Counted from the first letter of the stretch, positions 32,491-41,044 are shown. The stretch is DNA of 64,000 nt from an uncultured Eubacterium sp. (GCA_934561395.1 CAKTGF010000003.1:248001-312000), one strand, 5' to 3'. Notes: generated by a model from the sequence alone, not told the origin. Numbers and translations are program-made.

Positions 32491-34215
32491 TTATTTTAAA
32501 TCAATGTTGATTTTACCTTGCATTTGGCTGATTAAATCCTCAAGGGGGTCCCTTTTAACAGTGTTTTGGGGTTCCCTGCCCTTGAATATACCAAGCCTGT
32601 ATTTTTTGCCCGTTACCTCGTACAACGCTTTTTTAATTGCACGGGAATGGGTCGAAACCTTTATAAATTCCCCAACGGTTGCGTTTTGGCTGTCAATAAG
32701 GAAAATATCCTCGCCCCTGACAAAGCCCCTTGAACCATTAAGAACGCCGAACAGCGCAATATCCTCCTTGTGGAGCACATCCATAAACTCGCCCCACTGC
32801 AAAAACGGAACATCCCCCGCTGCCGTGCTTTCACGCTGAGCAGGTGCTGTTTGCTGCGGCTCTGGCGGTGCCGAGATATATTGTTGCTCACGCATATCGG
32901 GAGCAGGCTCCGGCAATGGTGGCTCGTCAATCGGCTCCGGCACAGGTGCGCTTGCTGTTTCGGTGCTTTCCTGTTGCGGCGGTGCCTGCTTTTCAGGTTC
33001 AGGCTGTGCAGCCGCAATCGGTGCGGATACCGGCTCGGGCGCTTGAACAGGCTTGCTTTCAATTGCAACGCCGTTCTTTACCGCCCTCTCAACAGCTGAA
33101 AGACGGTCTAACACAGAGCCAATGGTTTCGTCAAGCTTAGGCTCGCACAGCTTTACAAAAGCCATTTCAACCTCTATTCTTGCGTTTGCTCCGCCCTTAA
33201 TTGCAACAAGGGTGCTTTGGAGCAAATCAAGAGCATTTAATACGCCCTCTATTGTGTAATCCTTTGCGGAATTTAAAATGCTTTCATATTCATCATCGGT
33301 GCATACAATAAGCTCACGGCTCTTTTTAACGGTTTTAACCACCAAAAAGTTCCTGAAATGGTTAATCATTTCAACACAAAGCCGCTCCATATCATAGCTG
33401 TTTTGGTAAAGCTCGCTTATAATTGACATGGCGCCGTTACTGTCCCTTTGGGCAACGCAGGCCGACAGCTTATACATAGCCTCCCTGCCTGCAAGGCCTG
33501 CAACCTCCGAAACAAGCTTGCTTGTAACGGTTTGGCTTCTGCCTGCACATTGGTCAAGTATTGAAAGTCCGTCACGCAGAGCACCGTCTGCAATGCGGGC
33601 AATTAAAATTGCGGCGTCATCATCAAGTTGAAAGCCCTCAAGCTGTGCAACCTGCTTTAACCTGATTGCCATTGTTTCAGGCTGAATACGCTTAAAATCA
33701 AAGCGCTGGCACCTTGAAAGAATTGTGGCAGGCAGCTTGTGCACCTCGGTTGTGGCAAGAATAAAAATTACATGAGCCGGGGGCTCTTCAAGGGTTTTCA
33801 GCAGGGCGTTAAAGGCGTTAATTGACAGCATGTGAACCTCGTCAATAATATAAACCCTGTATTTACCCTTGGTGGGTGTGTAGTTTGCGTCCTCACGCAA
33901 ATCACGGATATTGTCAACACCGTTGTTTGATGCGGCGTCTATTTCAACCACATCATAAATCGAGCCGTTTTCAAGGCCTTTGCAAACCTCGCACTCGTTG
34001 CAGGGCTCGCCGTCAACACTGTGCAGGCAGTTAACTGCCTTTGCAAGTATTTTGGCGCAGGTGGTTTTGCCCGTGCCCCTTGACCCTGTGAACAAATAAG
34101 CGTGGGATACCCTGGAGTTTTTAATTTCATTTTTTAATGTGGAGGTAACATGCTCTTGGCCGTAAACATCGGCAAAGCATTTTGGACGATATTTTCTGTA
34201 TAAAACCTGATACAT
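32491..34215 (-). CDS. dnaX: DNA polymerase III subunits gamma/tau
   Basis: Clamp-loader ATPase of 574 residues. Walker A GSRGTGKTTCAKI near 44-56, a zinc module CLHSVDGEPCNECEVC near 63-79, Walker B-type YIIDEVHML near 119, and the SRC sensor region LSRCQRFDFKR near 165. After residue 360 comes a Pro/Glu/Gln-rich linker and a short C-terminal domain, which is smaller than the tau tail of E. coli. I saw no obvious programmed-frameshift heptamer for a separate gamma form. ATG with GGAGG seven bases upstream; the SRP RNA gene precedes it and ybaB-recR follow. Confidence 0.96.
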   Translation of the reverse strand: MYQVLYRKYRPKCFADVYGQEHVTSTLKNEIKNSRVSHAYLFTGSRGTGKTTCAKILAKAVNCLHSVDGEPCNECEVCKGLENGSIYDVVEIDAASNNGVDNIRDLREDANYTPTKGKYRVYIIDEVHMLSINAFNALLKTLEEPPAHVIFILATTEVHKLPATILSRCQRFDFKRIQPETMAIRLKQVAQLEGFQLDDDAAILIARIADGALRDGLSILDQCAGRSQTVTSKLVSEVAGLAGREAMYKLSACVAQRDSNGAMSIISELYQNSYDMERLCVEMINHFRNFLVVKTVKKSRELIVCTDDEYESILNSAKDYTIEGVLNALDLLQSTLVAIKGGANARIEVEMAFVKLCEPKLDETIGSVLDRLSAVERAVKNGVAIESKPVQAPEPVSAPIAAAQPEPEKQAPPQQESTETASAPVPEPIDEPPLPEPAPDMREQQYISAPPEPQQTAPAQRESTAAGDVPFLQWGEFMDVLHKEDIALFGVLNGSRGFVRGEDIFLIDSQNATVGEFIKVSTHSRAIKKALYEVTGKKYRLGIFKGREPQNTVKRDPLEDLISQMQGKINIDLK

Positions 34216-34265
34216 ACCATTTCCTCCTTCAAATTAAAAAATGCCATTGTACCCTTTATGTAACG

Positions 34266-34394
34266 TACAGACTTGTCTGAGGCACACAGAATAATCCACT
34301 TATTGCTGCTCGGTTCCCCGCCTGACAAGGTTCGTAGCATCCCGTCGCACAGGGCCCATACGCTACACAAAAGACACAAAAGCACTCTTTTCGT
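34266..34394 (-). ncRNA. ffs: Signal recognition particle RNA, small bacterial type
   Basis: Conserved domain IV is clear on the minus strand: GAACCTTGTCAGGCGGGGAA followed by CCGAGCAGCAA (about 34304-34333), the Ffh-binding hairpin with a purine loop. It is a 4.5S-like short form without an Alu domain. The 5' end is set from the promoter at 34401-34429 and the 3' end approximately. The SRP RNA-dnaX-ybaB-recR order is conserved in Firmicutes. Confidence 0.9.
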
Positions 34395-34400
34395 AAAAGT

Positions 34401-34429
34401 ATTATACACTAATTATATTTAAAAATCAA
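34401..34429 (-). promoter_or_regulatory. Promoter of the SRP RNA gene
   Basis: TTGATT (34429-34424), 17-bp spacer, TATAAT (34406-34401), minus strand. Confidence 0.75.
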
Positions 34430-34442
34430 TAGTTTTATATTT

Positions 34443-34492
34443 AAAAAAGCCCCGGGAAGAATTTTAGTTAAAATCAAATTCCCCCGGGCTTA
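34443..34492 (-). terminator. Terminator of the secreted PPC/FN3 protein gene
   Basis: AAGCCCGGGG pairs with CCCCGGGCTT and AATTTGATTTTA with TAAAATT on the minus strand, followed by TTTTTT. It begins four bases after the stop codon. Confidence 0.8.
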
Positions 34493-34495
34493 TAT

Positions 34496-35896
34496 TTATT
34501 TTGCCTTAACGCTCTTAACATTTGACCAAGAGCCGTAATATTTTTTGCCGTTTACTGTTTTATATGCACGGATTTTTACATAATACCTGTTTCCCTTTGT
34601 AAAATTCTTGCCTGTGTATGAGGTTTTGCTCTGACCGCTTACAGTTGTTTTGGCAACCACATTATTAAAGCTTTTATCCTTTGCCCAATAAATTTGGTAA
34701 CCGCTTGCAGTGCCGCCCACCTTGTTCCAGCTTGCCTTTATTGCATGGCCTGATGCCTGTGCGCTTAAGCCTGTCAGCTTTACGGCTTTGGGCTTTGTGC
34801 AGGCTGTCAGGCTGCGCCAGGAGCTATAGCACTTTTTACCTGAAACGGTTTTGTATGCACGAACACGGAATTGATAGGTTCTGCCTGCTGCAAGGTTTGA
34901 CACCGTTGCGGTATTTGACGAGGTGGTTGTAACATTTTTCCAGCTGTTGCCGCTTTTGCGTTGCAGCTGATAGCCGCTTGCACCGGATACCTTGCTCCAA
35001 TTTAGCTTAAGGCTTGCAGTTCCCCTTGACGAAACCTTTAAACTTGAGGGTGCAGGCACGGAGTAATTAACCGTTACACCGTATTTAATATTGTAAATGT
35101 CATAACAACGGTCACCCGCAATCACTTTTACCAAATATGTACCCTTTGACAGCTCCATATCTGAAAATGTATATGTTCCATCACTGCAATAAACCATATT
35201 ATGATCTAATAGAAAACGATATCCGTTACCGTTATATTTATAAATGTAAACACTCCAATGACCATCTGTATTACTCTTGTTATGTGTAAAATTAACATTT
35301 ATTTTAGCCGATGATGATAGTGTAAATTTATACCAATCTTCATCGCTGTAACCTGTGCATACACCGTAGCGAGTAGTTCCGAATGTGAGAGCGTCAGCTG
35401 TTGTATAATCGTTATTAAACTCTCTTTCCCAATTTGATGTGTAGGTGCATTTTGGAGTAATCGAATATTTAACGCCGAAAGCATCCATGTATGAGAGCAC
35501 TCTTACAAAATATGTACCTGCCGGGAGTCCCAAAGACGGAAAGGTATATGGGCCGTCATAACGATTAATTAAACCAAGATCTAATTCTGAACAAAGCCCG
35601 TTATCGGTATATTTATAAATCCAAACATACCAATAGCCGCTACTGTCTGCACGGTTAAAGGAAAACTCAACATTTACCTTTGCAGGGGAATCAAGTGTAA
35701 ATTTGTACCAATCATAATCGTTGTTATCTGTGCATACACCGTAAATAGTTGAGTTAACGGGTACATAGTCGGCAGTTGAATAGCCGTCGTTATCCTCGCT
35801 CTCGTAATAAGTATAAGCGTAGGCGGAAAAGTCTATGCCTGCGGTTACGGCAGTAACCATAGTCAAGGACAAAATCAAGCTTAAAATCTTTTTCAC
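34496..35896 (-). CDS. Secreted protein with two PPC-like and two fibronectin type III domains
   Basis: 466 residues. A signal peptide (MKKILSLILSLTMVTAVTAG) precedes two bacterial pre-peptidase-C-like beta domains (YGVCTDNNDYDWYKFTLDSP near 53 and YGVCTGYSDEDWYKFTLSSS near 177), then two FN3 domains (LKVSSRGTASLKLNWSKVSG near 288; VKLTGLSAQASGHAIKASWN near 372). No catalytic domain or wall-anchor motif is visible, so it is a binding or structural exoprotein. The stretch encoding the second PPC domain (about 35080-35460) is noticeably more AT-rich than the FN3 part. The gene is divergent from a small HTH regulator and its promoter is overlain by palindromes. Confidence 0.8.
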   Translation of the reverse strand: MKKILSLILSLTMVTAVTAGIDFSAYAYTYYESEDNDGYSTADYVPVNSTIYGVCTDNNDYDWYKFTLDSPAKVNVEFSFNRADSSGYWYVWIYKYTDNGLCSELDLGLINRYDGPYTFPSLGLPAGTYFVRVLSYMDAFGVKYSITPKCTYTSNWEREFNNDYTTADALTFGTTRYGVCTGYSDEDWYKFTLSSSAKINVNFTHNKSNTDGHWSVYIYKYNGNGYRFLLDHNMVYCSDGTYTFSDMELSKGTYLVKVIAGDRCYDIYNIKYGVTVNYSVPAPSSLKVSSRGTASLKLNWSKVSGASGYQLQRKSGNSWKNVTTTSSNTATVSNLAAGRTYQFRVRAYKTVSGKKCYSSWRSLTACTKPKAVKLTGLSAQASGHAIKASWNKVGGTASGYQIYWAKDKSFNNVVAKTTVSGQSKTSYTGKNFTKGNRYYVKIRAYKTVNGKKYYGSWSNVKSVKAK

Positions 35897-35916
35897 AAAA
35901 TCATCTCCTCAAAAGC

Positions 35917-35966
35917 ATTTTACACCACATCAGGTGTAATGTCAATACACTATATTTGGTGTATTG
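35917..35966. promoter_or_regulatory. Promoter and paired palindromic operators between exoprotein and HTH regulator
   Basis: Minus-strand promoter: TTGACA (35945-35940), 17-bp spacer, TAAAAT (35922-35917). Operator 1, TACACC-N6-GGTGTA (35921-35938), fills the spacer; operator 2, CAATACAC-N8-GTGTATTG (35943-35966), covers the -35 and lies on the HTH gene side. Both share the GTGTA half-site. Confidence 0.85.
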
Positions 35967-36005
35967 TAAGATAAATTACAAACAATGATTATTGGGAGTG
36001 ATTTT

Positions 36006-36209
36006 ATGAAAACTTATGTTGATATAATCCGTGATTTAAGAGAGGATAATGACAAAAGCCAAAGAGAAATTGCCGAATACCTGGGCACCACGCAGCAGGT
36101 TTATTCAAGGTATGAAAAGGGCGAAAACGAAATACCCGTAAGGCACATTATTGCCCTTTGCAAATATTACAATGTGAGTGCTGATTATATATTGGGCATA
36201 AAACAATAA
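36006..36209 (+). CDS. Small Cro/CI-type HTH regulator (module 1)
   Basis: 67-residue protein that is essentially one HTH_3 domain: REDNDKSQREIAEYLGTTQQ (helices 1-3) followed by VYSRYEKGENEIPVRHIIAL and the closing DYILGIK. ATG 36006 (MKTYVDII) has GGGAG seven bases upstream; the in-frame extension to 35985 would cross that site. It is divergent from the PPC/FN3 exoprotein and the GTGTA palindromes between them are its likely targets. A structurally similar module occurs at 44370-45338. Confidence 0.88.
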   Translation: MKTYVDIIRDLREDNDKSQREIAEYLGTTQQVYSRYEKGENEIPVRHIIALCKYYNVSADYILGIKQ

Positions 36210-36225
36210 AAAACAGTGTGGCAGC

Positions 36226-36576
36226 CGATAAAGGTCCTGAAACACGCCAAAGTTGTTTTGTAAAACATTAAGCGTATGGATGGGCAACCCTATACCAAAA
36301 AAATTTTTCAAACAATATAATTCAAAGAAAATTGCCGCAAACATCGAGTTTGCGGCGATTTTGGCGTTTTTCGTTTTTTGCTCACAAGCATATATAAGGC
36401 TTCCAAAAAATCAATAGATTTTTTGGAAAGAGGAAAAACATATGAAGTATAGTTACAAAATTCTGTTTTGTTCTATACGAAATGTGTTTTGACGAGTTAC
36501 AGCATAGTTCGCAAGAAAACGAAATTCAGAACCTTTCTCAACAGCCTCACAGCATGCTGAAAAAACTTTTTCGACA
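36226..36576. repeat. Palindrome-rich dispersed repeat, copy 2 (inverted, with insertion)
   Basis: Inverted relative to copy 1 at 4727-5037. The left 165 bases (36226-36390) match the reverse complement of copy 1 with only a few substitutions, and the right part (about 36494-36576) matches again. Between them, 18 bases of copy 1 are replaced by about 105 bases that include a perfect 13-bp stem (CTTCCAAAAAATC, 36400-36412, with GATTTTTTGGAAG, 36417-36429). The 418-base gap from 36210 to 36627 holds no gene. Confidence 0.88.
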
Positions 36577-36614
36577 GCCAAAAGGCTCCTCTGGGAAACA
36601 AGAGGAGCCTTAGT
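36577..36614 (-). terminator. Terminator of the secreted FN3 protein gene
   Basis: AAGGCTCCTCT pairs with AGAGGAGCCTT on the minus strand, followed by a short T-run, directly between the stop codon at 36628 and the dispersed repeat. Confidence 0.75.
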
Positions 36615-36627
36615 TTGATTATTTAGA

Positions 36628-37719
36628 TTATTTTTTTGTGGTAACGGTTTTGGTTTTGCTCCAGGAGGAGTAAATCTTTGTGCCGTTTACCGTTTTGTAG
36701 GTGCGAACACGAACAAAATATTTTTGCTTGCCTGCAAGGCCGGTAATTTTCTTTGAGGTGGTGCTGTTTTTGGAAACAGTAACGCTTGTGGCATTTTTAA
36801 ATGAAGAATATCTGCTGTATTGCACCTGATAGCCTGTTGTTTGGCTTGTTTGCTTTTTCCATTTAACGGTAAATGCCTTTTTAGCGGCAGATGCAGAGGT
36901 AATGCTTGTTGCCTTTGGCTTGATTGTAAAGGTTTTCTTAACGGTATCGTCGTATTTGCCGATAAGCTTAACTGTTACGGTGTATCTGCCAACGCTTTTT
37001 CTGCCCTTTGAGTAGGTAAGCTTGTAATCTGTACCCTCAACAAGGGCTTTGCCGTTTCTGTCCTTAACAGTAACGGTGGGCTTGCGTGTTTTGCCGTTAT
37101 ATGTGTATGAGGTTGCGGAAAGCTTAATTGTTTTAACATAAGGAATTGCCTTAGTGTTCTTTTTTGCGTAGCAAAGCTTGCAGGCCTTGCCGGTTTCGCC
37201 GTCTTCTTCGGTATCGGCAGGGATAGTATAATCCGCATAATTGTGGGTATGGCTCTTAATAGAGAAGGTTACCAACGGCTCGGAGAAATTGCTGTTCTTA
37301 TTAAGTGTGCAAATGTCAATATAATACATTTTATCTGCCGTAAGATTGGTAACATAGCCGATACGGTATTTATTTTTTGAATCCTGCATTGCGCCGTCAT
37401 ACTGAAGAACCTTTGAGGTATCATTTTCCTTGGCAGCGGTAAGGCTTGTATAAATCATGGGCACTGCAAGGTCCTCTTCGGTATCTGCCGCAGCCCAAAG
37501 CACATAGGTGCCTGTTTTTGTGGGCTTAAATTTAACCCAGCTGTGTGCCATTTCATAAATAATTCTTTCGTCAAACTCCGTTTGAATTTCGTAAACGGTG
37601 TCTTGCTCAACAGTGGTTGCCTTGGTAGCGCTTGTGCTTGCATAGGCAGAAATGCCGGTGCCTGCAACAGTGCAGCAAAGCATTACAAACGCTAAAAATA
37701 AACTGATAGTCTTTTTCAT
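36628..37719 (-). CDS. Secreted protein with Ig-like and fibronectin type III domains
   Basis: About 363 residues. A signal peptide (MKKTISLFLAFVMLCCTVAG) is followed by a PPC-like beta region, a CKLCYAKK pair of cysteines near 178, a bacterial Ig-like repeat beginning IKLSATSYTYNGKTRKPTVT near 193, and a C-terminal FN3 domain (KAFTVKWKKQTSQTTGYQVQ near 285). The final FN3 strand resembles the C-terminus of the 34496-35896 exoprotein (YKTVNGTKIYSSWS versus YKTVNGKKYYGSWS), so they are domain paralogues. ATG 37719 gives the cleaner signal peptide than ATG 37728. Function unknown. Confidence 0.78.
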   Translation of the reverse strand: MKKTISLFLAFVMLCCTVAGTGISAYASTSATKATTVEQDTVYEIQTEFDERIIYEMAHSWVKFKPTKTGTYVLWAAADTEEDLAVPMIYTSLTAAKENDTSKVLQYDGAMQDSKNKYRIGYVTNLTADKMYYIDICTLNKNSNFSEPLVTFSIKSHTHNYADYTIPADTEEDGETGKACKLCYAKKNTKAIPYVKTIKLSATSYTYNGKTRKPTVTVKDRNGKALVEGTDYKLTYSKGRKSVGRYTVTVKLIGKYDDTVKKTFTIKPKATSITSASAAKKAFTVKWKKQTSQTTGYQVQYSRYSSFKNATSVTVSKNSTTSKKITGLAGKQKYFVRVRTYKTVNGTKIYSSWSKTKTVTTKK

Positions 37720-37867
37720 AAATTCCATTGCCTTTCACTAAAAATCATTAAAGAAATTTTTAAATTTTCCTCATAAATAAGTATATCAAAAACGCCTGTT
37801 TAAAACAACTCACAATAATACACAAAAAATGCAATTGCAATTTTACAGATATTACAAAATCCGCTTA

Positions 37868-37901
37868 AGCAGAAAAAATAAACCGCCTTATCGGCGGTTT
37901 A
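37868..37901 (-). terminator. Terminator of the flavin reductase-like gene
   Basis: AAACCGCC, loop GATA, GGCGGTTT, then a T-run on the minus strand, just after the stop codon at 37905. Confidence 0.8.
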
Positions 37902-37904
37902 AAA

Positions 37905-38408
37905 TTATTCCTTAATCAATACTTTTTCAATTGCTCCATAATAAATGTAGTGAAAATCCTTTGCAGGGTATTGCTTATCAATAATTGATTTATCAAGCAT
38001 TTGCTCCGGCTTAAACTCGCTCTTTGCAACCTTTTTGCAAACAAGAACCAGCTTTGCCTCCTCAAAATAAGGGGCGCTTTCGTTAAGCACAGGGGTTAAG
38101 CCCGTTTTCTTAACCTTGTCAACATCCTTGCCGCTTTTTGCGCCGCAAAATGCAAGAGCAGAATGATATTCGCTGTCAAAAAATGAAATAGTGAAATAAT
38201 CGTTTTCTTCAAGATAATTTACAGTGTATCTTTGAGGGCGAATATAGATTGTCGCCATATCCATAGCCCAAAGCTCGCCAACAGCGCCCCATGAAACAGT
38301 CATTGTGTTTAAACCGTCATTATTGCCTGCGGTAACAAGCGCCCACTGATTTTTAAGCAAATCAACAACATTTTCTTTAACATCGGTAAAAGCAATTTCT
38401 TTAAACAT
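37905..38408 (-). CDS. Flavin reductase-like FMN-binding split-barrel protein
   Basis: 167-residue cytosolic flavoprotein of the flavin-reductase (split barrel) family. ALVTAGNNDGLNTMTVSWGA near 29-48 and YIRPQRYTVNYLEENDYFTI near 60-79 are typical FMN-binding regions; the C-terminus DFHYIYYGAIEKVLI closes the barrel. It probably reduces free flavin or a small quinone, but the partner is unknown. Start ATG 38408 after GGTGATT; an extension to 38420 is possible. It is preceded by a 170-base leader with several hairpins. Confidence 0.85.
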   Translation of the reverse strand: MFKEIAFTDVKENVVDLLKNQWALVTAGNNDGLNTMTVSWGAVGELWAMDMATIYIRPQRYTVNYLEENDYFTISFFDSEYHSALAFCGAKSGKDVDKVKKTGLTPVLNESAPYFEEAKLVLVCKKVAKSEFKPEQMLDKSIIDKQYPAKDFHYIYYGAIEKVLIKE

Positions 38409-38609
38409 AATAATCACCATAGCCTTTCAGGCAACAAACAGTTTATTAAAAATCACCCTATTAACCTGCGTTGCCTAAACAGGAATAAACGGTGATTACA
38501 ATCATTCCAAAATTACGCCCCAGGCAAATTTTGAAAGCGCTATATTTGATTAGTGTGGTTTTCACACCAATCGCCTCTAATAATAGTATTTATGTTGCAT
38601 TAAAATTAT

Positions 38610-38642
38610 GCAAAAGCTGCCCGGTTGCCCGAGCAGCTGAAA
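38610..38642 (-). terminator. Terminator of the glycolytic operon
   Basis: AGCTGCTCGGGCAACCGGGCAGCTTTT on the minus strand: AGCTGC(T)CGGG / (C)CCGGGCAGCT-type stem, 13 bases after the gpmI stop codon. Confidence 0.75.
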
Positions 38643-38654
38643 AATCGACTAAAA

Positions 38655-40187
38655 TTATTTAATAATCGATGTGCCTGTCATTTCCTCAGGCTGAGGAAGG
38701 TTCATAACCTTAAGCATTGTGGGAACAATGTCGCAAAGCTTGCCGCCCTCACGGAGCTCAACATCGCCGCAGTTAACGCAGATAAACGGTACCTCGTTTG
38801 TGGTGTGTGCGGTAAAGGGAGAGCCGTCAGCCTCCTTCATTTGGTCGGCATTGCCGTGGTCAGCGGTAATAAACAGTGTTCCGCCGTTTTCCATAACAGC
38901 CTCATAAAGTGAGCCAACGCATTTGTCAACAGCCTCAACAGCGGCAACGGCAGCGTCAAACACGCCTGTGTGGCCAACCATATCGCAGTTTGCAAAGTTA
39001 ACGATTACCACATCGTATTTACCTGATTTAACAGCCTCGTTAAGCTTTTCCGAAACAATATAAGCGCTCATTTCAGGCTGTAAATCATAAGTTGCAACCT
39101 TTGGGGACGGAATAAGGATTCTGTCCTCGCCCTCGTTAACAGCCTCAACACCGCCGTTAAAGAAGAAGGTTACATGAGCATATTTTTCTGTTTCGGCAAT
39201 ACGGAGCTGGGTCATGTGATTTTTAGCAAGATATTCGCCGAAGGTGTTTTTAAGTGACTGCGGCTTAAATGCAACATCAACATTGGGCATTGTAGCGTCA
39301 TATTGGGTCATGCATACATAGTGAACCTTAACTCTTGTTCTTTCAAAGCCCTTGAAATAATCGTCAACAAAGGTTCTGGTAATTTCTCTTGCTCTGTCAG
39401 GGCGGAAGTTAAAGAAAACAACGCTGTCGTTATCGGCAATTCTGCCCTCGTTTTCAAGGCATACGGTGGGCAAAATAAATTCGTCTGTTAAATGCTTGCC
39501 GTCGCCGTCGATTGTTTCATAAGATTTTTTAATAGCCTCAACAGGGTCGCTTGCCTGAATGCCCTCGCCGAATACAAGTGCGTCGTAAGCTTTTTTAACT
39601 CTGTCCCAGTTATTATCTCTGTCCATAGCGTAGTATCTGCCCACAACGGTGGCAACCTTGCCCACGCCGATTTCGTTCATTTTTTCAATAGCCTCGGCTA
39701 CAAAGTCCTTACCTGAGGTTGGGGGAACATCACGGCCGTCCATAATGCAGTGAAGATAAACCTTTTCAAGGCCCATTCTTTTTGCAAGCTCAACAATTGC
39801 CCAAATGTGGGTGTTGTGGGAGTGAACGCCGCCGTTTGACATAAGACCCATAAGGTGCAATGCCGAATTGTTATCAATAGCATTTTGAACAGCAGCCCTT
39901 AATGCCTCGTTTTCAAAAAAGTCGCCGTCCTCAATAGCCTTTGTAATCCTTGTTAATTCCTGATAAACAACCCTGCCGGCACCCATATTTGTGTGGCCTA
40001 CCTCAGAGTTACCCATTTGGCCGTCAGGCAAGCCGACATTAAGGCCGGAAGCACCGATGTAGGTGTATGGGTACTTTTCCATAAGCATATCAAGATTAGG
40101 CTTTTTTGCAGCTGCAACTGCGTTGCCGTAATCTGATTTATTGTGGCCGAAACCATCCATAATGCAAAGTACATTGGTTTTTTTCAT
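38655..40187 (-). CDS. gpmI: 2,3-bisphosphoglycerate-independent phosphoglycerate mutase
   Basis: Cytosolic manganese enzyme converting 3- to 2-phosphoglycerate; 510 residues, normal for iPGM. CIMDGFGHNKSDYGNAVAAA at the N-terminus carries the first metal Asp, SEVGHTNMGAGRVVYQE near 61 the catalytic Ser, and ITADHGNADQM near 442 the second metal site. Last gene of the pgk-tpiA-gpmI operon. No aldolase, GAPDH or enolase gene is nearby in the window. Confidence 0.97.
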   Translation of the reverse strand: MKKTNVLCIMDGFGHNKSDYGNAVAAAKKPNLDMLMEKYPYTYIGASGLNVGLPDGQMGNSEVGHTNMGAGRVVYQELTRITKAIEDGDFFENEALRAAVQNAIDNNSALHLMGLMSNGGVHSHNTHIWAIVELAKRMGLEKVYLHCIMDGRDVPPTSGKDFVAEAIEKMNEIGVGKVATVVGRYYAMDRDNNWDRVKKAYDALVFGEGIQASDPVEAIKKSYETIDGDGKHLTDEFILPTVCLENEGRIADNDSVVFFNFRPDRAREITRTFVDDYFKGFERTRVKVHYVCMTQYDATMPNVDVAFKPQSLKNTFGEYLAKNHMTQLRIAETEKYAHVTFFFNGGVEAVNEGEDRILIPSPKVATYDLQPEMSAYIVSEKLNEAVKSGKYDVVIVNFANCDMVGHTGVFDAAVAAVEAVDKCVGSLYEAVMENGGTLFITADHGNADQMKEADGSPFTAHTTNEVPFICVNCGDVELREGGKLCDIVPTMLKVMNLPQPEEMTGTSIIK

Positions 40188-40246
40188 TTTGCAAAATCTC
40201 CTATATTTAACACATTAGGCTCCCTGACGGGAGCCTTAAAATACAA

Positions 40247-41014
40247 TTATTTTGAAGCGGCTTTAACAATGATTGAGAAATCCTCAGCCTTAAGTGAAGC
40301 GCCGCCGATAAGACCGCCGTCAACATTAACCTTTGAAACAAGCTCGTCAGCATTTTTAGCGTTCATTGAACCGCCGTACTGAATTGTTACTGTTTCTGCA
40401 GCGTCTGCGCCGTAAGCCTCTGCAATAGCTGCACGAACAAAGCCGTTGCCCTCGTCTGCCTGGTCAGCAGTAGCGGTAACGCCTGTGCCGATAGCCCATA
40501 CAGGCTCGTAAGCAATAATAACATCCTTAAGTTGCTCTGCAGTTACATTTGTAAGAGCCATCTTTGTTTGATACTTTAACAAGGTTTCTGTGTAGCCAAG
40601 CTCCCTTTGCTCAAGAGTTTCGCCAACGCAAACAATTGGCTTAAGGCCTTTTTCAAGAGCCTTGAGTGTGCGAAGGTTAACTGTTTGGTCGGTTTCGCCA
40701 AAGTATGTTCTTCTTTCGCTGTGGCCGATTACTACATATTCAACGCCAAGCTCAAGGAGCATATCTGCTGCAACCTCGCCGGTGTAAGCGCCGCTGTCTT
40801 TAAAGTGAACATTCTCAGCGCCGATTTTAATATTTGAGCCCTTAGCAGCCTCAACTGCTGCAGGAATATCAACAAAAGGAACGCAAAGCACAACGCCACA
40901 GTCAGCATCTGCTACAAGCGGCTTCATTGCATTGATAAGTTCTGTTGTTTGTGCAGGAGTTTTGTTCATTTTCCAGTTACCTGCAATAACTGCTTTTCTT
41001 AAATCCTTTTTCAT
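40247..41014 (-). CDS. tpiA: Triosephosphate isomerase
   Basis: Homodimeric TIM-barrel enzyme of 255 residues interconverting dihydroxyacetone phosphate and glyceraldehyde 3-phosphate. AGNWKMNKTPAQT near 11-23 carries the substrate Lys, VIGHSERRTYFGE near 96-108 the catalytic His, and AYEPVWAIGTG near 168-178 the catalytic Glu and loop. Third gene of the glycolytic operon, 30 bases after the zinc-ribbon gene. Confidence 0.98.
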   Translation of the reverse strand: MKKDLRKAVIAGNWKMNKTPAQTTELINAMKPLVADADCGVVLCVPFVDIPAAVEAAKGSNIKIGAENVHFKDSGAYTGEVAADMLLELGVEYVVIGHSERRTYFGETDQTVNLRTLKALEKGLKPIVCVGETLEQRELGYTETLLKYQTKMALTNVTAEQLKDVIIAYEPVWAIGTGVTATADQADEGNGFVRAAIAEAYGADAAETVTIQYGGSMNAKNADELVSKVNVDGGLIGGASLKAEDFSIIVKAASK

Positions 41015-41044
41015 TTTATATCTCCTTAAATAAGTATAGGCTTT

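Noticed and set aside
32661..33140. Long shadow frames within the dnaX linker
   Set aside because: They arise from the Pro/Glu/Gln-rich low-complexity coding sequence of DnaX and have no expression signals.
32491..34215. Programmed frameshift for a shorter DnaX gamma form
   Set aside because: I did not find a slippery A-run with a nearby stop in the linker region.
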